Source: Iris pallida (lineage: Eukaryota > Streptophyta > Magnoliopsida > Asparagales > Iridaceae). Taken from it: 64,000 bases of DNA. This document shows positions 12,417 through 24,246 of the stretch, one piece after another; position 1 is the stretch's first letter, and the number at the start of each line of letters is the position of its first letter. The stretch covers positions 1 to 64,000 of the forward strand of contig JANAVB010042278.1 in NCBI GenBank assembly GCA_029216955.1, written 5' to 3'. The notes under the pieces were generated by a model. It ran no database searches. It worked only from the letters and a program-made list of their open reading frames with translations, and had not been told where the DNA came from. A program made the position numbers and the translations under genes.

Positions 12417-13032
12417 GAAATGGAAAGTTATTACCCGATGCTTAAAAGAAAAACTGCAAGAAAATAATGAAAGGATTGGTATACAGAAAAATGTACTGAC
12501 AGTTAATTTAATACAAAAGACAATGTAAAACTTAAACAATAAATAATGCTTTACAGTAACACATAAAATAACAAACCTGCACTTAAGTGATTGTATATTC
12601 ATACCAAGATATAGAAACGCTCAGATTTCATTATATGATTCCAATGGAGTGCGCGTATATGAAAGTTGACAAACTCTATACAATGATAGCCTTAAATTAG
12701 AGTGACATAATTTGAATCAATATTTACAATATCAATTTCGTAGCCCCACCTTCGGTTGGTTTTGGTAGTTTTGGCAGTTACACTATAGGTTTTCGCAGAC
12801 ATTGTAAACCTTGATTTGAATAGATAAGCGCAAGGGGAAACCAATTAGATGTGCCAGATGCCAAAGTTGTTGTTGTTGCTATTGTTGTCATTGCTTTCTA
12901 TCGTAAATTTGAAGATAGGTAGGAAATGCCCTCTCTTCTTAGATTGTTGCAAACCATTTTGAAAAGGAAAATGGTAGTAAACATCATTTCCGTATAAAAA
13001 AGGAAAACAAGAAAGACCATATTTGTTTTCCT

Positions 13033-13180
13033 TAGGCATATATCAGACTGTAGAAATAAATCTTGCACATACATACCCTTGAATCCATAGACATGCTCAC
13101 CAAAAGAGAAGCCCTGTACCTATTCGCTTTGGAGTCATCATTTGAAGGTAATAGAGGACATCTGCTAGAGAATTCATATG
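13033..13180 (-). pseudogene. Unrecognised exon-like fragment in CACTA-1
   Basis: Minus-strand reading SRCPLLPSNDDSKANRYRAS and onward is open and lacks the AT bias of its surroundings. It lies upstream of the AAMP-like fragment. Family unknown. Confidence 0.3.
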
Positions 13181-13318
13181 TCAGAAACATTTGCAAGGAA
13201 AGCATAAGCAGAATATGATAGTAAATGTTGTTCTCATGAATAATATGCATTTTTGCCAAAAGAAAACTAACAAACCGCTAGGTTCAGGTCGATAAAGTCA
13301 GGAGTGTTCATACAGGGG

Positions 13319-13640
13319 TCAAGATAGGAGATGAGGGACTCGAAGAGGGACCTCGGGGTGCAGCACAGGCAAAGGGGCGGCAACGGAGGTAGCGGAGGGT
13401 GTGGAGGAGGGTTGTGGTCTTCGCGACGGAGGGGCCTTGTGGATGAGGTGGGGGGACTTAGAGGAGGATCGGGACCAAAGAGAAAGATGAAGGAAATAAG
13501 ATAGAGGCGACGGGAGGGAGGGAGGCAAGGAGGTCGTCGAAGAAGGGAGAGGATTCGTATTTGGCTTTGGGCTGGGATTAGGGTTTGAAGGGGAAGGGAA
13601 GGGAAGGGAAGGGAATGAAGGTGATAGTGGAGCTGGGGTT
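13319..13640 (-). other. GC-richer 5'-UTR or first-exon-like segment in CACTA-1
   Basis: On the minus strand this starts with AAGGG/CCCTT tandem repeats (near 13590-13617), then a C-rich leader and a proline/serine-rich open stretch. It is the most upstream piece of the minus-strand exon series and could be the captured promoter-proximal end of a gene. No start codon or product can be assigned with confidence. Confidence 0.4.
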
Positions 13641-13922
13641 ACCTTTGGGAGTTTGGGTATTTTGTACTTGGCACTTTTTTGGGATGAGGGTGGGGGAATA
13701 AATTTCTGGAACGTTTTCTATATCAATCACGTAAGGAGTACCCGAGTTAGAACACAAAATAAATCATTTATTTGTCGTTCCGAAAAATATAATATATGTT
13801 TTAATTTTATAAAAATAATTTTAGGGATGTATAATCAGTTTGAAGCAGATAAAATATGTTCCAATATTTGGGAACACTTATATACTGTTTCAAACCAAAA
13901 AATGCTAAATGTTTCAAATTAT

Positions 13923-13938
13923 CCTTTTTGGTGTAGTG
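13923..13938 (-). repeat. CACTA-1 right terminal inverted repeat
   Basis: CCTTTTTGGTGTAGTG at the right end, followed by the CGG duplication at 13939-13941. Confidence 0.93.
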
Positions 13939-14622
13939 CGGGTGATCAGCCAACACGCAAGTGACCACTACATGATACTCACAACTCTCACACACAACTC
14001 GTGTACCATCGTGACAAGTCAATGAGACACACTAAATTTGACGGTAGTCCCTTAACTCTAAGCCAATTGTATAAAATATAGTAATTTGTATTTACATATA
14101 ATTTAAAAAGAAACAACTAAACCATGCATGATATTGAGCAAAAAATTTAAACAGTAAAGGCAAGGTGTCTTGCCTGGTGTTACGCCTGGTGGGGTGCAAT
14201 GATCTAGATGTCATGTTCTGTCCATTAGCCAGTGTCGATGCAACATGGTCCGAATTCGCGAGAAAATATGAATGGATGATTAGTCATTGACAATGGTGAT
14301 AATCAAGGGGGATTTAGAGTAGAAGCTACTTAAACTATTTGTATTTATAATACTTAAAAATATATATATATTTTATTGGTCCAAAATATTTTTTTAGAGA
14401 AATATTTAATATGTTTATTGTATAGAAATTTGGAAATTATGATTTACTAAATATAACTAATTTAATTGTTTTAGACTAGGAACCTTAAAATTTGAAATTA
14501 TATAGATACATTTGTATACATGTAAAATAATAATAGATAATCTTCAAAATAATAATTTTAATGATAATTAAAATATAATATCATAAAAGCTATAGCAAAA
14601 TACTGTACTGTTAACAACATTG

Positions 14623-14643
14623 GATAATAATACTATTATTATT

Positions 14644-14686
<43 letters not shown>

Positions 14687-14806
14687 CAATAATACTAATA
14701 ATAATAATTATAATGATAATAACAAAAAAAAAACTAATGATAATAATAATAATGATAATAAGATAATCATAATAATAGTTATAATATAATAATAATAATA
14801 ATAAAT
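14623..14806. repeat. (TAA)n-type microsatellite tract in LTR C
   Basis: Nearly pure ATA/TAA trinucleotides with short poly-A interruptions. A shorter AAT array occupies the equivalent place in LTR D (about 53920-53950), so the array predates the split of the two copies. Confidence 0.9.
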
Positions 14807-14910
14807 AGCAAATATCTCCAATGATCAGCACATGTGCTGTTCCCGAAAGGAAAACTTGTATATGTGGAGAGAGAGAGTAGATGAGAGAGTGCGGAAAAAT
14901 GGAAGCTTAC

Positions 14911-15991
14911 CGAGGTTTTTCCGGGGTGCTCGCCGAGATCGGCGGATCGAGCGGCAGGGGATGGCTCCGCTGTGGGGGACACCGGCGTACGGAGGTCGGA
15001 GAGACCGGGGCGCGACCACCTGAGGAAGGAGGCGGCGGGTTCGGAGAAGATCCGGTGCTCCACCACGGAGCTGGTGGTGGCTGACGGCTGCGGAGGGCAA
15101 ACCCCAGGCGGCTGAGGCCGGCCTCGGCGGCGCGGTCGCTCGCCGGACGGAGAAAGGGGGAGGAATACGGACGCCAGCGGAGATTAGGGCACGCGCGGCT
15201 CGGCGTCGTGCTACTCCTGCGGTGGTCGACGGCGCGGGCTTCGGGGTCGGCGCCGAGCGCGGCGGTTCCTGCCGGAGTGGGCGACAGTGGAGGAAGAAGA
15301 GGCGGAGGGGCCGGGGTTTCGAGTGGCGGCGGCCTGAAGAGGAGCGCCGGAGGTGGTTCGACGGAGGGAGGTGGCGGCCAGAGGCGGAGCTCGCGGGAAT
15401 CTGGAGGCAGAGGCGGAGGAGGTGGATGGAAGCGGCGGTGATCGCCGGGGACTCGCCACGTCGGCGCGGCGGGGCTGCGCGGAAGTCGGAGGCTCGGCTG
15501 GAAATCGAGCGGGGTGACGTGCGGACGGCCGCTGGCCGATCCAAGCGGCGGGCGGTCGGGAAATGCCGGGATGCGGCGGTCGGCACAGGTTAGGGTCTTC
15601 TCCCTCTTCTTCTACTTCTGTGCTGGTGATGGTCTTGTTGTTGTTGGTGGTGTTTCGAAGTCGGGTGGTGGAGGAATTTGCAGGCTGTGTTGTGGCAGGG
15701 AACAGGGGGATGGGGATGTCGGGGATCGTATGGAGGCTGCCGTGTCGGGGATGGTGGCGATCGGGAAGTTGCCGGCCGGGTGATGGCGATGGCCGGGAAA
15801 AGGGATTGGCAGTGGTCGGAGCTCGGTGTTGTGGCGTTTGTTGACGGCCACAGAGGAGTTTGGGGAGAGGACGATGATGACGTGGTGGTTGTGTTGATGG
15901 TGAACGACAGGGGAGGTGGCCGAGGAGAAGGTTCGGCCGGGTTGCCGGGATTTGATTGTTGGAAATCGTCGTGCCCGGGATTGTCGGACAC
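14911..15991 (-). other. GC-rich leader with open frames and splice donor in LTR C
   Basis: In the sense (minus) direction of C, a GC-rich island of about 1.1 kb lies downstream of a conserved TATA box. It holds overlapping open frames, the longest starting at 15586 (253 codons, Arg/Pro/Ser-rich), and it ends at CCTCG/GTAAG, a good splice-donor match at 14911. LTR D has the same layout with GCTG/GTGAG at 54053. The plus strand is equally open, so open frames alone prove nothing; high GC gives long frames by chance. It may be an untranslated leader exon or a captured gene 5' end. Confidence 0.5.
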
Positions 15992-16088
15992 GACGCGAAT
16001 AACTGTAAAAAGTACTAGAATAAGAATGTGTGGGCACAGACACGATGCACAAAATTGATTGTGGTGTGGAAATTGGAGGAGTACCTCT

Positions 16089-16099
16089 CCTTTTATAGG
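16089..16099 (-). promoter_or_regulatory. TATA box of LTR C
   Basis: Minus-strand CCTATAAAAGG lies inside a block of about 40 bp that is near-identical in LTR D (55222-55232). The conservation contrasts with diverged surroundings and points to the LTR core promoter, with transcription starting roughly 30 bp further toward lower coordinates. Confidence 0.75.
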
Positions 16100-16714
16100 A
16101 GGTGGGAATTCCCACTAGGAGAAAGATTGGGATTGTTTAAATCCCCAATTAGATAGATTCCAAATTAATTTAAAATCGATTTAAATCTAATTCAATATAA
16201 ATGAAACTTATCCTTAATTTAAAAGCTATTTAAATTAAGGCAAATACAATATGTTCCAATCAAAATAATTCAAATTTTAAGTGAAACAAAATTTAAAATA
16301 TCTTTTCCATAAATATTAAAATATAGCTTTATTTAATTTCGAAAAATCAAAAATATTTCTTAAATATTAAATTATGAAATAGCTTTTATAATTATCAAAA
16401 ATATGTTATTAGTAATTTTCAAATTTCGCAAAATATTCGAAACACATTTCATATAACCCAAAATTTTCAAATCCCTACTTGTTTTTAAGCAACGAACAAA
16501 ATAACTATTTTCGTATTGTTTTGAAAACTAAAATTTTTCTGTATAAATAAAATCTCAAAAATGTTTTACAAAAATATGTATCTCGCACATATTTGCATTC
16601 GACGAGAAAGTACGAAAAATACAAATTAGCACGCGACGTACAGATACGAAGTGAAAATAAAATTTTAAAATGTAAAAAAAAAAATAATCGTAGTAGAAAT
16701 TTAGGGGTTTTACA

Positions 16715-16751
16715 TCCTACCCAACTTATAAGAATTTTGTCCTCGAAATTT
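16715..16751 (-). other. Polypurine tail of element C
   Basis: Reverse complement of the tail seen in A: TTTCGAGGACAAAATTC followed by GTTGGGTAGGA, directly before the LTR start TGTAAAACCCC. It fixes C in minus orientation. Confidence 0.85.
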
Positions 16752-19212
16752 AGGAGTAATTAGGGTAGGTAGGGCGAAGGGGAAGGAAAGGAGTTTACCG
16801 ATAAGAATCGATCAATTTATTTGACAAGGAGAAGAAGTTTCCAATAAAAGGCAATGATTACGGAATAACTGCAAATTGGGTCACTAGGAATATAAATTCC
16901 AAGATATAGTTTAGAAAAATATCTCATGACAACCTATCAATATCAAATTTGATCCCCTCTACCATCCAATGACAAAATGATAATTTTGTAACTTACGATA
17001 GGCAAGGACTTCCTTTGTCTCAAAATCATGATCACTATCTCAAAATTTTAACTTTCATTCGATTTCGTCATAATCATCAATCCTCTTTCATATTCAACTT
17101 TTTATATATTTTATTAATCCTCTCAAGGTTTATAACCATCATTCCTTGAAATCTTTGTCTCCAACAATTACTCCACCAAAGTTTTGAGTATCCACTATTT
17201 TCATGTCTAATCAAATATCGCAACGATAGAAATTCGATAAGTCAATACTTTTGGATTCGATAAAAAGAATTTCTTCCAACACATCGATATACCCTCTCTT
17301 TTTTTCGAAAATTAAAATTTAGTAATCCTTCAATAACCTTACTTTAACGGAAATTAGAATTCTATCTTTCATCGATACAGAAAGGTCAAATTCTCAATTT
17401 ATCGATTTTTTTTTTCTAAATTCTGTCCTCAAGGTTCATTCCTTCCTCGGAGTTGAAGTTCAAGACTTTCAATCAATTTCCAAAGTCAAGTCGAATCTAA
17501 GGATTTCGTACTCATTATTCATCGTAAAATCCTGCATAGGCATCATGATAATTTCCTCGAACATAAGTGTACTATTTTTCGAACATCCAATTTCTTCAAA
17601 AGATAATATCACCCTTTTCTTAATTTCACCAAATAGAAAAATTAACTCATGTTTTCCAATCATACCATTATTTTATTTAACTATAACAATAATCTCTCTA
17701 ATCTACTTCCTCTTTAACCGAAGGGTGTCATGATTCAGTTTCATAATCGTACAAGGAAATCATATAAGGAAAAAGGTTGCATAACCACAGAGGAAACATG
17801 ATAAATATGAGTGAAGTATTTCAATTGAAAGGGAGAGAGGTAGGGGTTGCTAATATTGCAAAAAGATGTTATGCGTCCAAGTAAATCAAAATAAGACATG
17901 TAGATAAAAGGACAATGGTTAAGCGATCAAGATAAAACACAAGATTTAGCATTTAAGGGATTTAGTAGATCCCAATCATGTATTAGGTCGAAGGATTTGA
18001 GTCGAGGCTGAGACCATATCTATAGCTAGAAAGTATATTGGTTTCATGGTAAAGGTTATAGTTTAGTCTCTTATGACCCAAGGTCATATTATGAAAATAG
18101 AATACAAGGAGAAGTGTTTTAGTGGCACGTGATATACCTACATGGAGGTAGGTTCGACTAGGTCTTGCATATGGGATTTGTTGGAGGAAAAAGTCTAGTG
18201 TTGTGCTCCAAATATCCAAGTCACGATAAAGGACACAAAAGAATTTAATAAGAAAGTGGGAGTTCATGAGATAATGATCAATGCACAAAAATAAATGACC
18301 AAGCTAAGGCATGAAATAATGATAATTCGAGTAAATCAAGGTAAAATAAGTTAGAATACAGTTTCTAAAGATATGATAGCCACTTAGATGGAGTATGAAA
18401 AAGTCACGATAAAATCTAGGTTTGAGGGAATGTCGAGTGAGTCAAGATTGAGATATCTTCACATAGTTTGGCAGATGACTTAACTACACCCGAGTACATA
18501 CAACTATCATGGCAATTAATGAGGAATACTTGTATCCCATTAGGGTGACTTGCTTGATTATTGGTCCTCTACCAATATATGATCAATTTCAAATTTCAAG
18601 TTCCTCAACAGTTTCGAAATAAAATCTCAAGATACTCCATCAAGTTATTTAATCATAACTTAAAATTTAATTTCCTTTAAATAATTTTCCAAAAATTCTT
18701 CATCGTATCTAATGCGGCACAACTAAATTTTCATAATAAGACACCACTTTAAAAATTTTAAATTCTCAAATGTACCTCGAGATGATCTCATAGCCGTTTC
18801 ATCAATCGCAATCATATAACCCAAATTAAATCTCTCTTTTTTTTTACCAAAATTTAAATATCCATAATCAAGGCTTTAAACTTGAAATCTAATTAAACCT
18901 TTAACCCATAGATCATATGACACAATTTAAAATTTTAAATTTTTTTTCTTCCAAAATTGCTTTCATATCCTCCAAATATTTAAACAAAATTTTACCATCA
19001 TCCCTTCGACTCAAAATTAAATAAACTTATAAATCGTACGCGTAATTTAAAACCTCAAGTTCTCTTCCTTCTAAATTTTCTTCTCTCTAGTCATCTACAA
19101 AATCATAATTTAAAATCTTAAAAATCTCGAGATATCCAACTTAAAATTAACCGTAAATCAAGTGTCACAATAAAAAAAACTCAAGATATCTCTCAAATTG
19201 ATTTCATATCCC
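16752..19212 (-). mobile_element. Element C, non-coding internal remnant
   Basis: AT-rich sequence without a credible ORF. Stretches such as AATTTAAATATCCATAATCA (near 18852) recur in the internal region of D (near 58361), confirming a shared family. The last bases TTCATATCCC correspond to D at 58704-58714, after which the sequence switches to LTR B. Confidence 0.75.
19208..19212. other. Deletion junction between element C and LTR B (ATCCC microhomology)
   Basis: The relative of C continues TTCATATCCCAATAA (D, 58704-58718). The intact LTR B reads GAGCAATCCCTAGC (24966-24979). The chimera here reads TTCATATCCCTAGC, so ATCCC is common to both parents. About 105 bp of LTR B and the rest of C, including its other LTR, are gone. 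Confidence 0.8.
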
Positions 19213-21299
19213 TAGCAATTTCTCCACCAAATCCTTCCATTTCGCCACCAAATCTTCTTCTTTCCTTCTCTATTCTAGCAAAGGAGGAAGCTACCCAAGT
19301 TTGGGAGGATTCAGAGCTCGTTCGCGTCCTTTTGGAATCTCTACGTGTCGGCGTCGCTCCGGGAAGGCTTTTCTTCGATTCGATCTACCGGGAGGTATAA
19401 ATCCCTTCTCCTTTTCATTTCCTCATACATATAGGTCTATTTTAACCCATAGGAATGACCCCCATGGTTGTATCTCCATTTGTGTCCATTTTGTGTCCAT
19501 TTGAAGGTCATACGAGTGTCATTTGTGTTGTAGTTGTGTCCATGTGGGAAAACCCCAAATTTGGACACACTATGTGTTGTTGTTATGTATGAAAGAATTA
19601 TTACATGTTTAATCTCATATTTTTGTATTGGAGATGTGTTCTATATTATCTCATATATATATATTAGTGTAGAGAGTGAGTTCTTGATATATTATGTTAT
19701 ATACTTGTGTTTCTTTTGTCTCAAACTACCCAAATCCGTCATGATTTTTATCCACGTTTTTAATTTCAGCCCTAACTTAGAAATGTCATAACTTCTAGCT
19801 CAAAGTTCGGTTTAATCTCCCGTTTTTTTAAAAGAAGTGTATTGAAGTTAGCTTTCCAAAAACATATATTAATTGGCCTAATTCTTTCTGTAACTTTCTG
19901 GAGAATTATTTGAGTGTCAGCTGTACGAAAGACAAACGCGTTCTCGGTGTTTTCGCGATTCCGGGAGCTTCCGGATACGAAAATGCGATCCGTTTAAAGT
20001 TTCGGAAAGCTAACACGAAGATCTACAACATACTTTAATCCTAGATTTTAATTCATGCTGAGATGGTACAGTATTGATTATTAGTAGGAGTTACTATTCG
20101 GCATATGTATTTTGTGCACCCATGTGTATAATATAATGTTCTATTTGATTTTAACCCATGTTAATGTATATACATTATATAATTAAATAGAGAATGCAAG
20201 CATGAGTAAATGTTTAAATAAATGATGTATGAGGTGTAAGTATCCTATCTAATGTAAGCTTGTATAAGTATGGCTTGTAATGAATATGTAGGTTCCATAG
20301 TATGTAATGTATGGTGCATATAGTAGTGCAAGAGAATAAATGAATGATAAATGAATGCAAGCATGAATGTAATATAATAATAGATGTAATGTATGCAATA
20401 TACAAGTTAATAATATGTAATGTTCTATGTTAACACAAATCCTATATTACCTCATGTACCCCTTACGCTATGTAGACACTATCACACTTGACACTTTGTT
20501 CACTTACACTTTGACACTCTTTGATATGTATACACTATGTATGCCCATTTAACCCTCACTTGCCCCTTTGCCATGTTCACATACACACACATAGCCTCTT
20601 AAATAAGTATTTATGAATACAGTTAACTTAGCTATGTATGTATATTATAAATATGTTAGCATATTGTGTTGTAATATATAAGTTTATATAACCATTTGAA
20701 ATGCCATGATTATAGACCTAATGTTGAAAACTAATATATACATGTGTATATATGTGTAGACATATATAGTTTAAAGCAATATATTACCTAGTGTATATCC
20801 AATGTGAATTCTTGCCTATTTGAGTATTGAATAATTGCATGCTATATAGAGTTGGGTGTATGTTGGCTTGTATAGCCTTGTATTGATGTGTGCTTGCTAG
20901 GATAGGCTTGGTTAGGCCTAATAAGACTTGTTAGTCTAGGTTTAGACCTAGTACTGCCTAGTTAACCTAGTTTGACGAGTACGGTTGACCAGAGTTGACT
21001 TTGACCTAGATTGACTTAGAATTATGTAGATTGTATTATAATTTTAATTACCATATAAATTGAACTCTTTATAACCTATGTTGCTATAACTAGGACTCTG
21101 TGACTCCAGTTGGCCATCTTTTTATATCAGCTGTTCAGGATATCAGGCGAGTACATTCTCTGATCGTTTCATACTTGTTACGAATTATATTCTCGCTCTA
21201 GATTACTTTTACTTGATGCTGTCACGTTATCATCACGGATTGGTACTATACGGATCTCTTCTTGGGATGTTACCCCCTTAGCGGGCTCATCGGATACTT

Positions 21300-21470
21300 T
21301 ATGACATGTGTTTCATGTACATCATGTATTCCTTACTTTTGTGTTATTCATGTACACTCATGTTCTCTCATGTTCTTTCATGTACGTTCATATACTCTCA
21401 TGTTCTTTCATGTACGCTCATGTTTCCTCATGTGTTTCCTGTATAACCAAAACATCGTGTTCGTAACGTA
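21300..21470. repeat. TCATGT-rich simple repeat in LTR B
   Basis: Repeated units of the type TTCATGTACRYTCATGT. The corresponding stretch in the 3' LTR (27100-27220) is shorter by a few units, as expected of slippage. Confidence 0.7.
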
Positions 21471-22288
21471 ACTTGAACGGATCCTTGTGTATTGATTGTG
21501 GGTAGGGGTGAGTATAAATGGTCATATGATTTACCCATCATGTTCACTCTGTTACTTTTCATGTTTTATCATGTACAACACAGCCTTATTGGCTGATGTC
21601 CCACATGTTCACTCATGTACATCATGTTCAACCCAAGCCAATTACATGCCATCTCGTACTCTAAATTACTAGTCACTTACAGTTCTTACTTATCTTGTAT
21701 ATATTTCCAGTTAGCAAATATCTCTCATGTTTTCATGTACATCTTCTTACAGCGTTTCATGTATCTTACTCTATTGCTTGCTTTATATTTCCTGCCATGA
21801 TATGAACTGCATGAGATGTACGGTGCTCGCTCCAGTCCTGACTGGACCCGTTGATAAATTTTACAGATAGCTTGGAGGTTGCCTGCTAGCCTAGAGGAGA
21901 CACATTAGAGGATGTTTAGATAGTTATTTCATTTGTCTGGAGTTGTATTTGACTTGTGGATTACTGTATTTGAGTTTTGAGATGTACTTCTGGGTTTATG
22001 TATCTTAGACACTTAGACTTCTATCTCCTTTATCTCTTTTGGATTTCATGTTTTATCTATCTTCCATTATGCTCTACCTTAGATGTGATTGAGTTTACAT
22101 TTTGCTATGTCACCCCCATTCGGGGAGTATAAACTTCTTAGCCTTATACTGTTAGATGCATGAGACCTAGGACAGCGTTCTACCGTCGATACTGCGGCGT
22201 AGGCTGGGCATTGTTACGTTCTCGTGCCCTAACTCTAGGGTGCGGGTCGTGACACGTTTTTAGTGGTGGCCCATGCAGGTCGAGTTTA

Positions 22289-22320
22289 TGTAGTGGTATT
22301 CGAACTAGAGTACCACTACA
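22289..22320 (+). other. Perfect 10-bp hairpin just inside the 5' LTR of B
   Basis: TGTAGTGGTA (22289-22298) and TACCACTACA (22311-22320) are exact inverse complements around a 12-base loop. The place, 35 bases after the LTR, is where retroelement RNAs may carry dimerisation or packaging structures; that role is inference. Confidence 0.6.
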
Positions 22321-24246
22321 GCCTGTAGTAGGAATAGGATATATTTTGAAGGTCCTCAATCACAGTTAGGACCCTTGAGAGATTACTGGGACGACCCTTG
22401 AGAATCTTGTTTAACTCCGATTTAAAAACTCTTTTTCCTTGATTTGATTTATCTTTACTTTCTGCTATTGAATTTGATTTTGATGGATTATTATTGAATT
22501 TGAGTTTGTATTTATTGATTTTGATGAAGATTGTTGAAATTTGAATCTTGATGTTAGCTATAGCATCCGAGTTTGTTGTTATATGATTTGAAGGATTTTG
22601 TTCATTTCTGAATTTTGATGTTCGTTGATAAATTTGATTTTTTTTTGGTATTCATTGTTGATTTAATTTAATTTTTGGCAAGATAAAATTATATGGGCTA
22701 GGTCATCTAAGTTATGGAAATCTTGTCTTCTATAGTCACATTAGCCAGCATGGTGAGGACATATAGTCTAACTTTGGATATATTTCTCGGGTATGGGAAT
22801 TTAAGGTTTTTGCAGCCAAGCTAGCGGCATCGCAAAAATGTTAAATACCATGATTCTAGAGGTATGTGCATAAGTCAAGGACTCTGTGATTATCGTAGCC
22901 TTCCTTACTAGTATGACGAGGATTTAGAGTACCATGATTTTGGGTAGACGCATATGATTATCAGATTGTACCTTAAATGTTTTCAAACATGTTTTCTCTA
23001 CTTTTGTTGCAGTCCTTCAAAAAGAAAAGAATTATTATTTGTTTTGTTTTATTTTGCTTCTCATTATTTAACTTAGGAGTAGGTTTGCTTGTTTTTATAA
23101 ACCTTTGTGTAACTTCTTTCTATGAGTTTCTTCTTAATACAATAAATTGATGATTTTGCTAGACCTTATCTTGGATTTGATATTTTAGCACTGGGTTTCA
23201 AAATGGCTCCTTCTTTAAACAGATAAGCAGAACAAATTTCATTGTTATTTCCTTCTTGTTATTATTCTCGCATTAAATAATAATAATAATAAAGCTGTCT
23301 TGATTACGTCAATCACCTGCTTGCTATCTTGGTAGGAATCTAAATGTTAGTCTTAACGTAGAATTAATTTTTATATTGGGATATGAGAATATATATATGA
23401 ATATATATAGTGGACACTTTCCTGACACGTATGCATGCTACACTTTGATTCCACCTAGCTAAATACGTATTAATATGTCGTTAATGTTTAAATTTTCAAA
23501 ACCCCAATATTTCTGGTTTTCTGCTTTTCTAGTTTAAATTCGTAATTCAAATACAGATTTCATGTTATTAGTTATGTTTACATCACTGCACATGTATGCT
23601 ATACGTAGGGTTTCAATTCAAAATTTTTGGTTGAGTTTTGTGTTGAAATTGTTAAATCTGAGACTGCATTATGTTAATATTTCACTGCTTTAAATGTTAG
23701 CTTATTTTCAGACTTTGCATATAAATGCTGAACTAAAACTGGGTTTAACCTTTCAATACTAAACTATAACCCTGTACAATGACATACACACACGCCTACT
23801 ATCTAACCATGTGAACATGTCCCCATACACATAATGCTAGTTTTTCTCCTCTAACGCTCTCTATATATATTGTGATTGGATTTCAATGCAAGTGATTTTC
23901 AATTCGTTAATTTTTGAATTTGATTTTTTTCTGTACCCTTTACAGATAATTGGTAGTTGCCTTTATTTTGTTTTGATAAGTACCAATTTTCATATAGGAT
24001 GGTAGACTGTCTTACAGTTTTGATGGTTTGTTGTTTCTGTAACTTTTGTTTAGCACCCTAGATTGCTTGTGTATTTTGATACCCTATGACCGTTTTGGTA
24101 TTAGCACGACTAGTATACCTAGATGAGACTTTCACTACCACCGTATGCTGACCCTCTAATGACGTCCCTTTTTGATGGTATGCTTTGTTTAAATTTTGGG
24201 ACTTTGATTGTTGGGGTTTGACCTAGAGGGAGTACGGTTATTTTAA

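Larger units (their letters stand above)
5007..13938. mobile_element. CACTA-1, non-autonomous CACTA (EnSpm/CMC) DNA transposon carrying host gene fragments
   Basis: The 8,932-bp element begins CACTACACCAAAAAAGG and ends CCTTTTTGGTGTAGTG, so the terminal inverted repeats start with the diagnostic CACTA. Subterminal copies of GGAAC/GTTCC motifs fill roughly 300 bp at each end. No transposase ORF is visible. The interior holds minus-strand exon-like segments separated by AT-rich intron-like DNA: an AAMP-like WD40 fragment (11748-12416), a Ca2+-ATPase fragment (9110-9680) and several unrecognised ones. This is a transduplicating, Pack-type element. I see nothing assignable in 6010-6640, 6770-7610, 7770-9100, 9700-11020 and 12420-13030. 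Confidence 0.92.
4223..16714 (-). mobile_element. Element C, 3' LTR (interrupted by CACTA-1)
   Basis: Without the CACTA insertion and one copy of its 3-bp duplication, this LTR is about 3.56 kb (4223-5006 plus 13942-16714), close to the 3.48 kb of LTR D. Its outer end TGTAACGCCCCAGTCCC is shared with D and with the LTR A end at 28034-28077. In sense direction it carries a TATA box near 16094, a GC-rich transcribed-leader-like region and a splice-donor-like site at 14911. Confidence 0.87.
4223..19212 (-). mobile_element. Element C, truncated LARD-like element nested in the 5' LTR of B
   Basis: C lies in minus orientation: its 3' LTR is 4223-16714 (with a CACTA transposon inside) and its remaining internal region is 16715-19212. 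The 5' LTR is absent. The internal sequence ends abruptly at an ATCCC junction with LTR B. It belongs to the same family as A and D, from the shared LTR start (TGTAAAACCCC on the minus strand), the shared LTR end and similar internal sequence. No gag or pol ORF is visible. Confidence 0.85.
19208..22254 (+). mobile_element. Element B, 5' LTR, second part
   Basis: Aligns with 24971-28028. The short ORFs at 19301, 19534 and (minus) 20214 recur with identical protein readings in the other copy, which reflects LTR duplication rather than coding selection. The LTR ends GGGTCGTGACA. The first 1.4 kb or so is nearly identical between the copies, while the part after about 20640 differs at many sites. 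Confidence 0.9.

Noticed and set aside
14825..15586. 253-codon minus-strand ORF as a real protein gene
   Set aside because: The GC-rich island is open in several frames on both strands and the frame is not clearly conserved with the equivalent in LTR D, so I list it only as part of a leader region.
19301..20405. Conserved small proteins repeated at 25064-26168
   Set aside because: The identity comes from the two LTR copies of one element, not from selection on peptides.
22255..22275. Primer binding site of element B
   Set aside because: The bases after the LTR do not match the initiator-Met site and I could not match another tRNA end with confidence.
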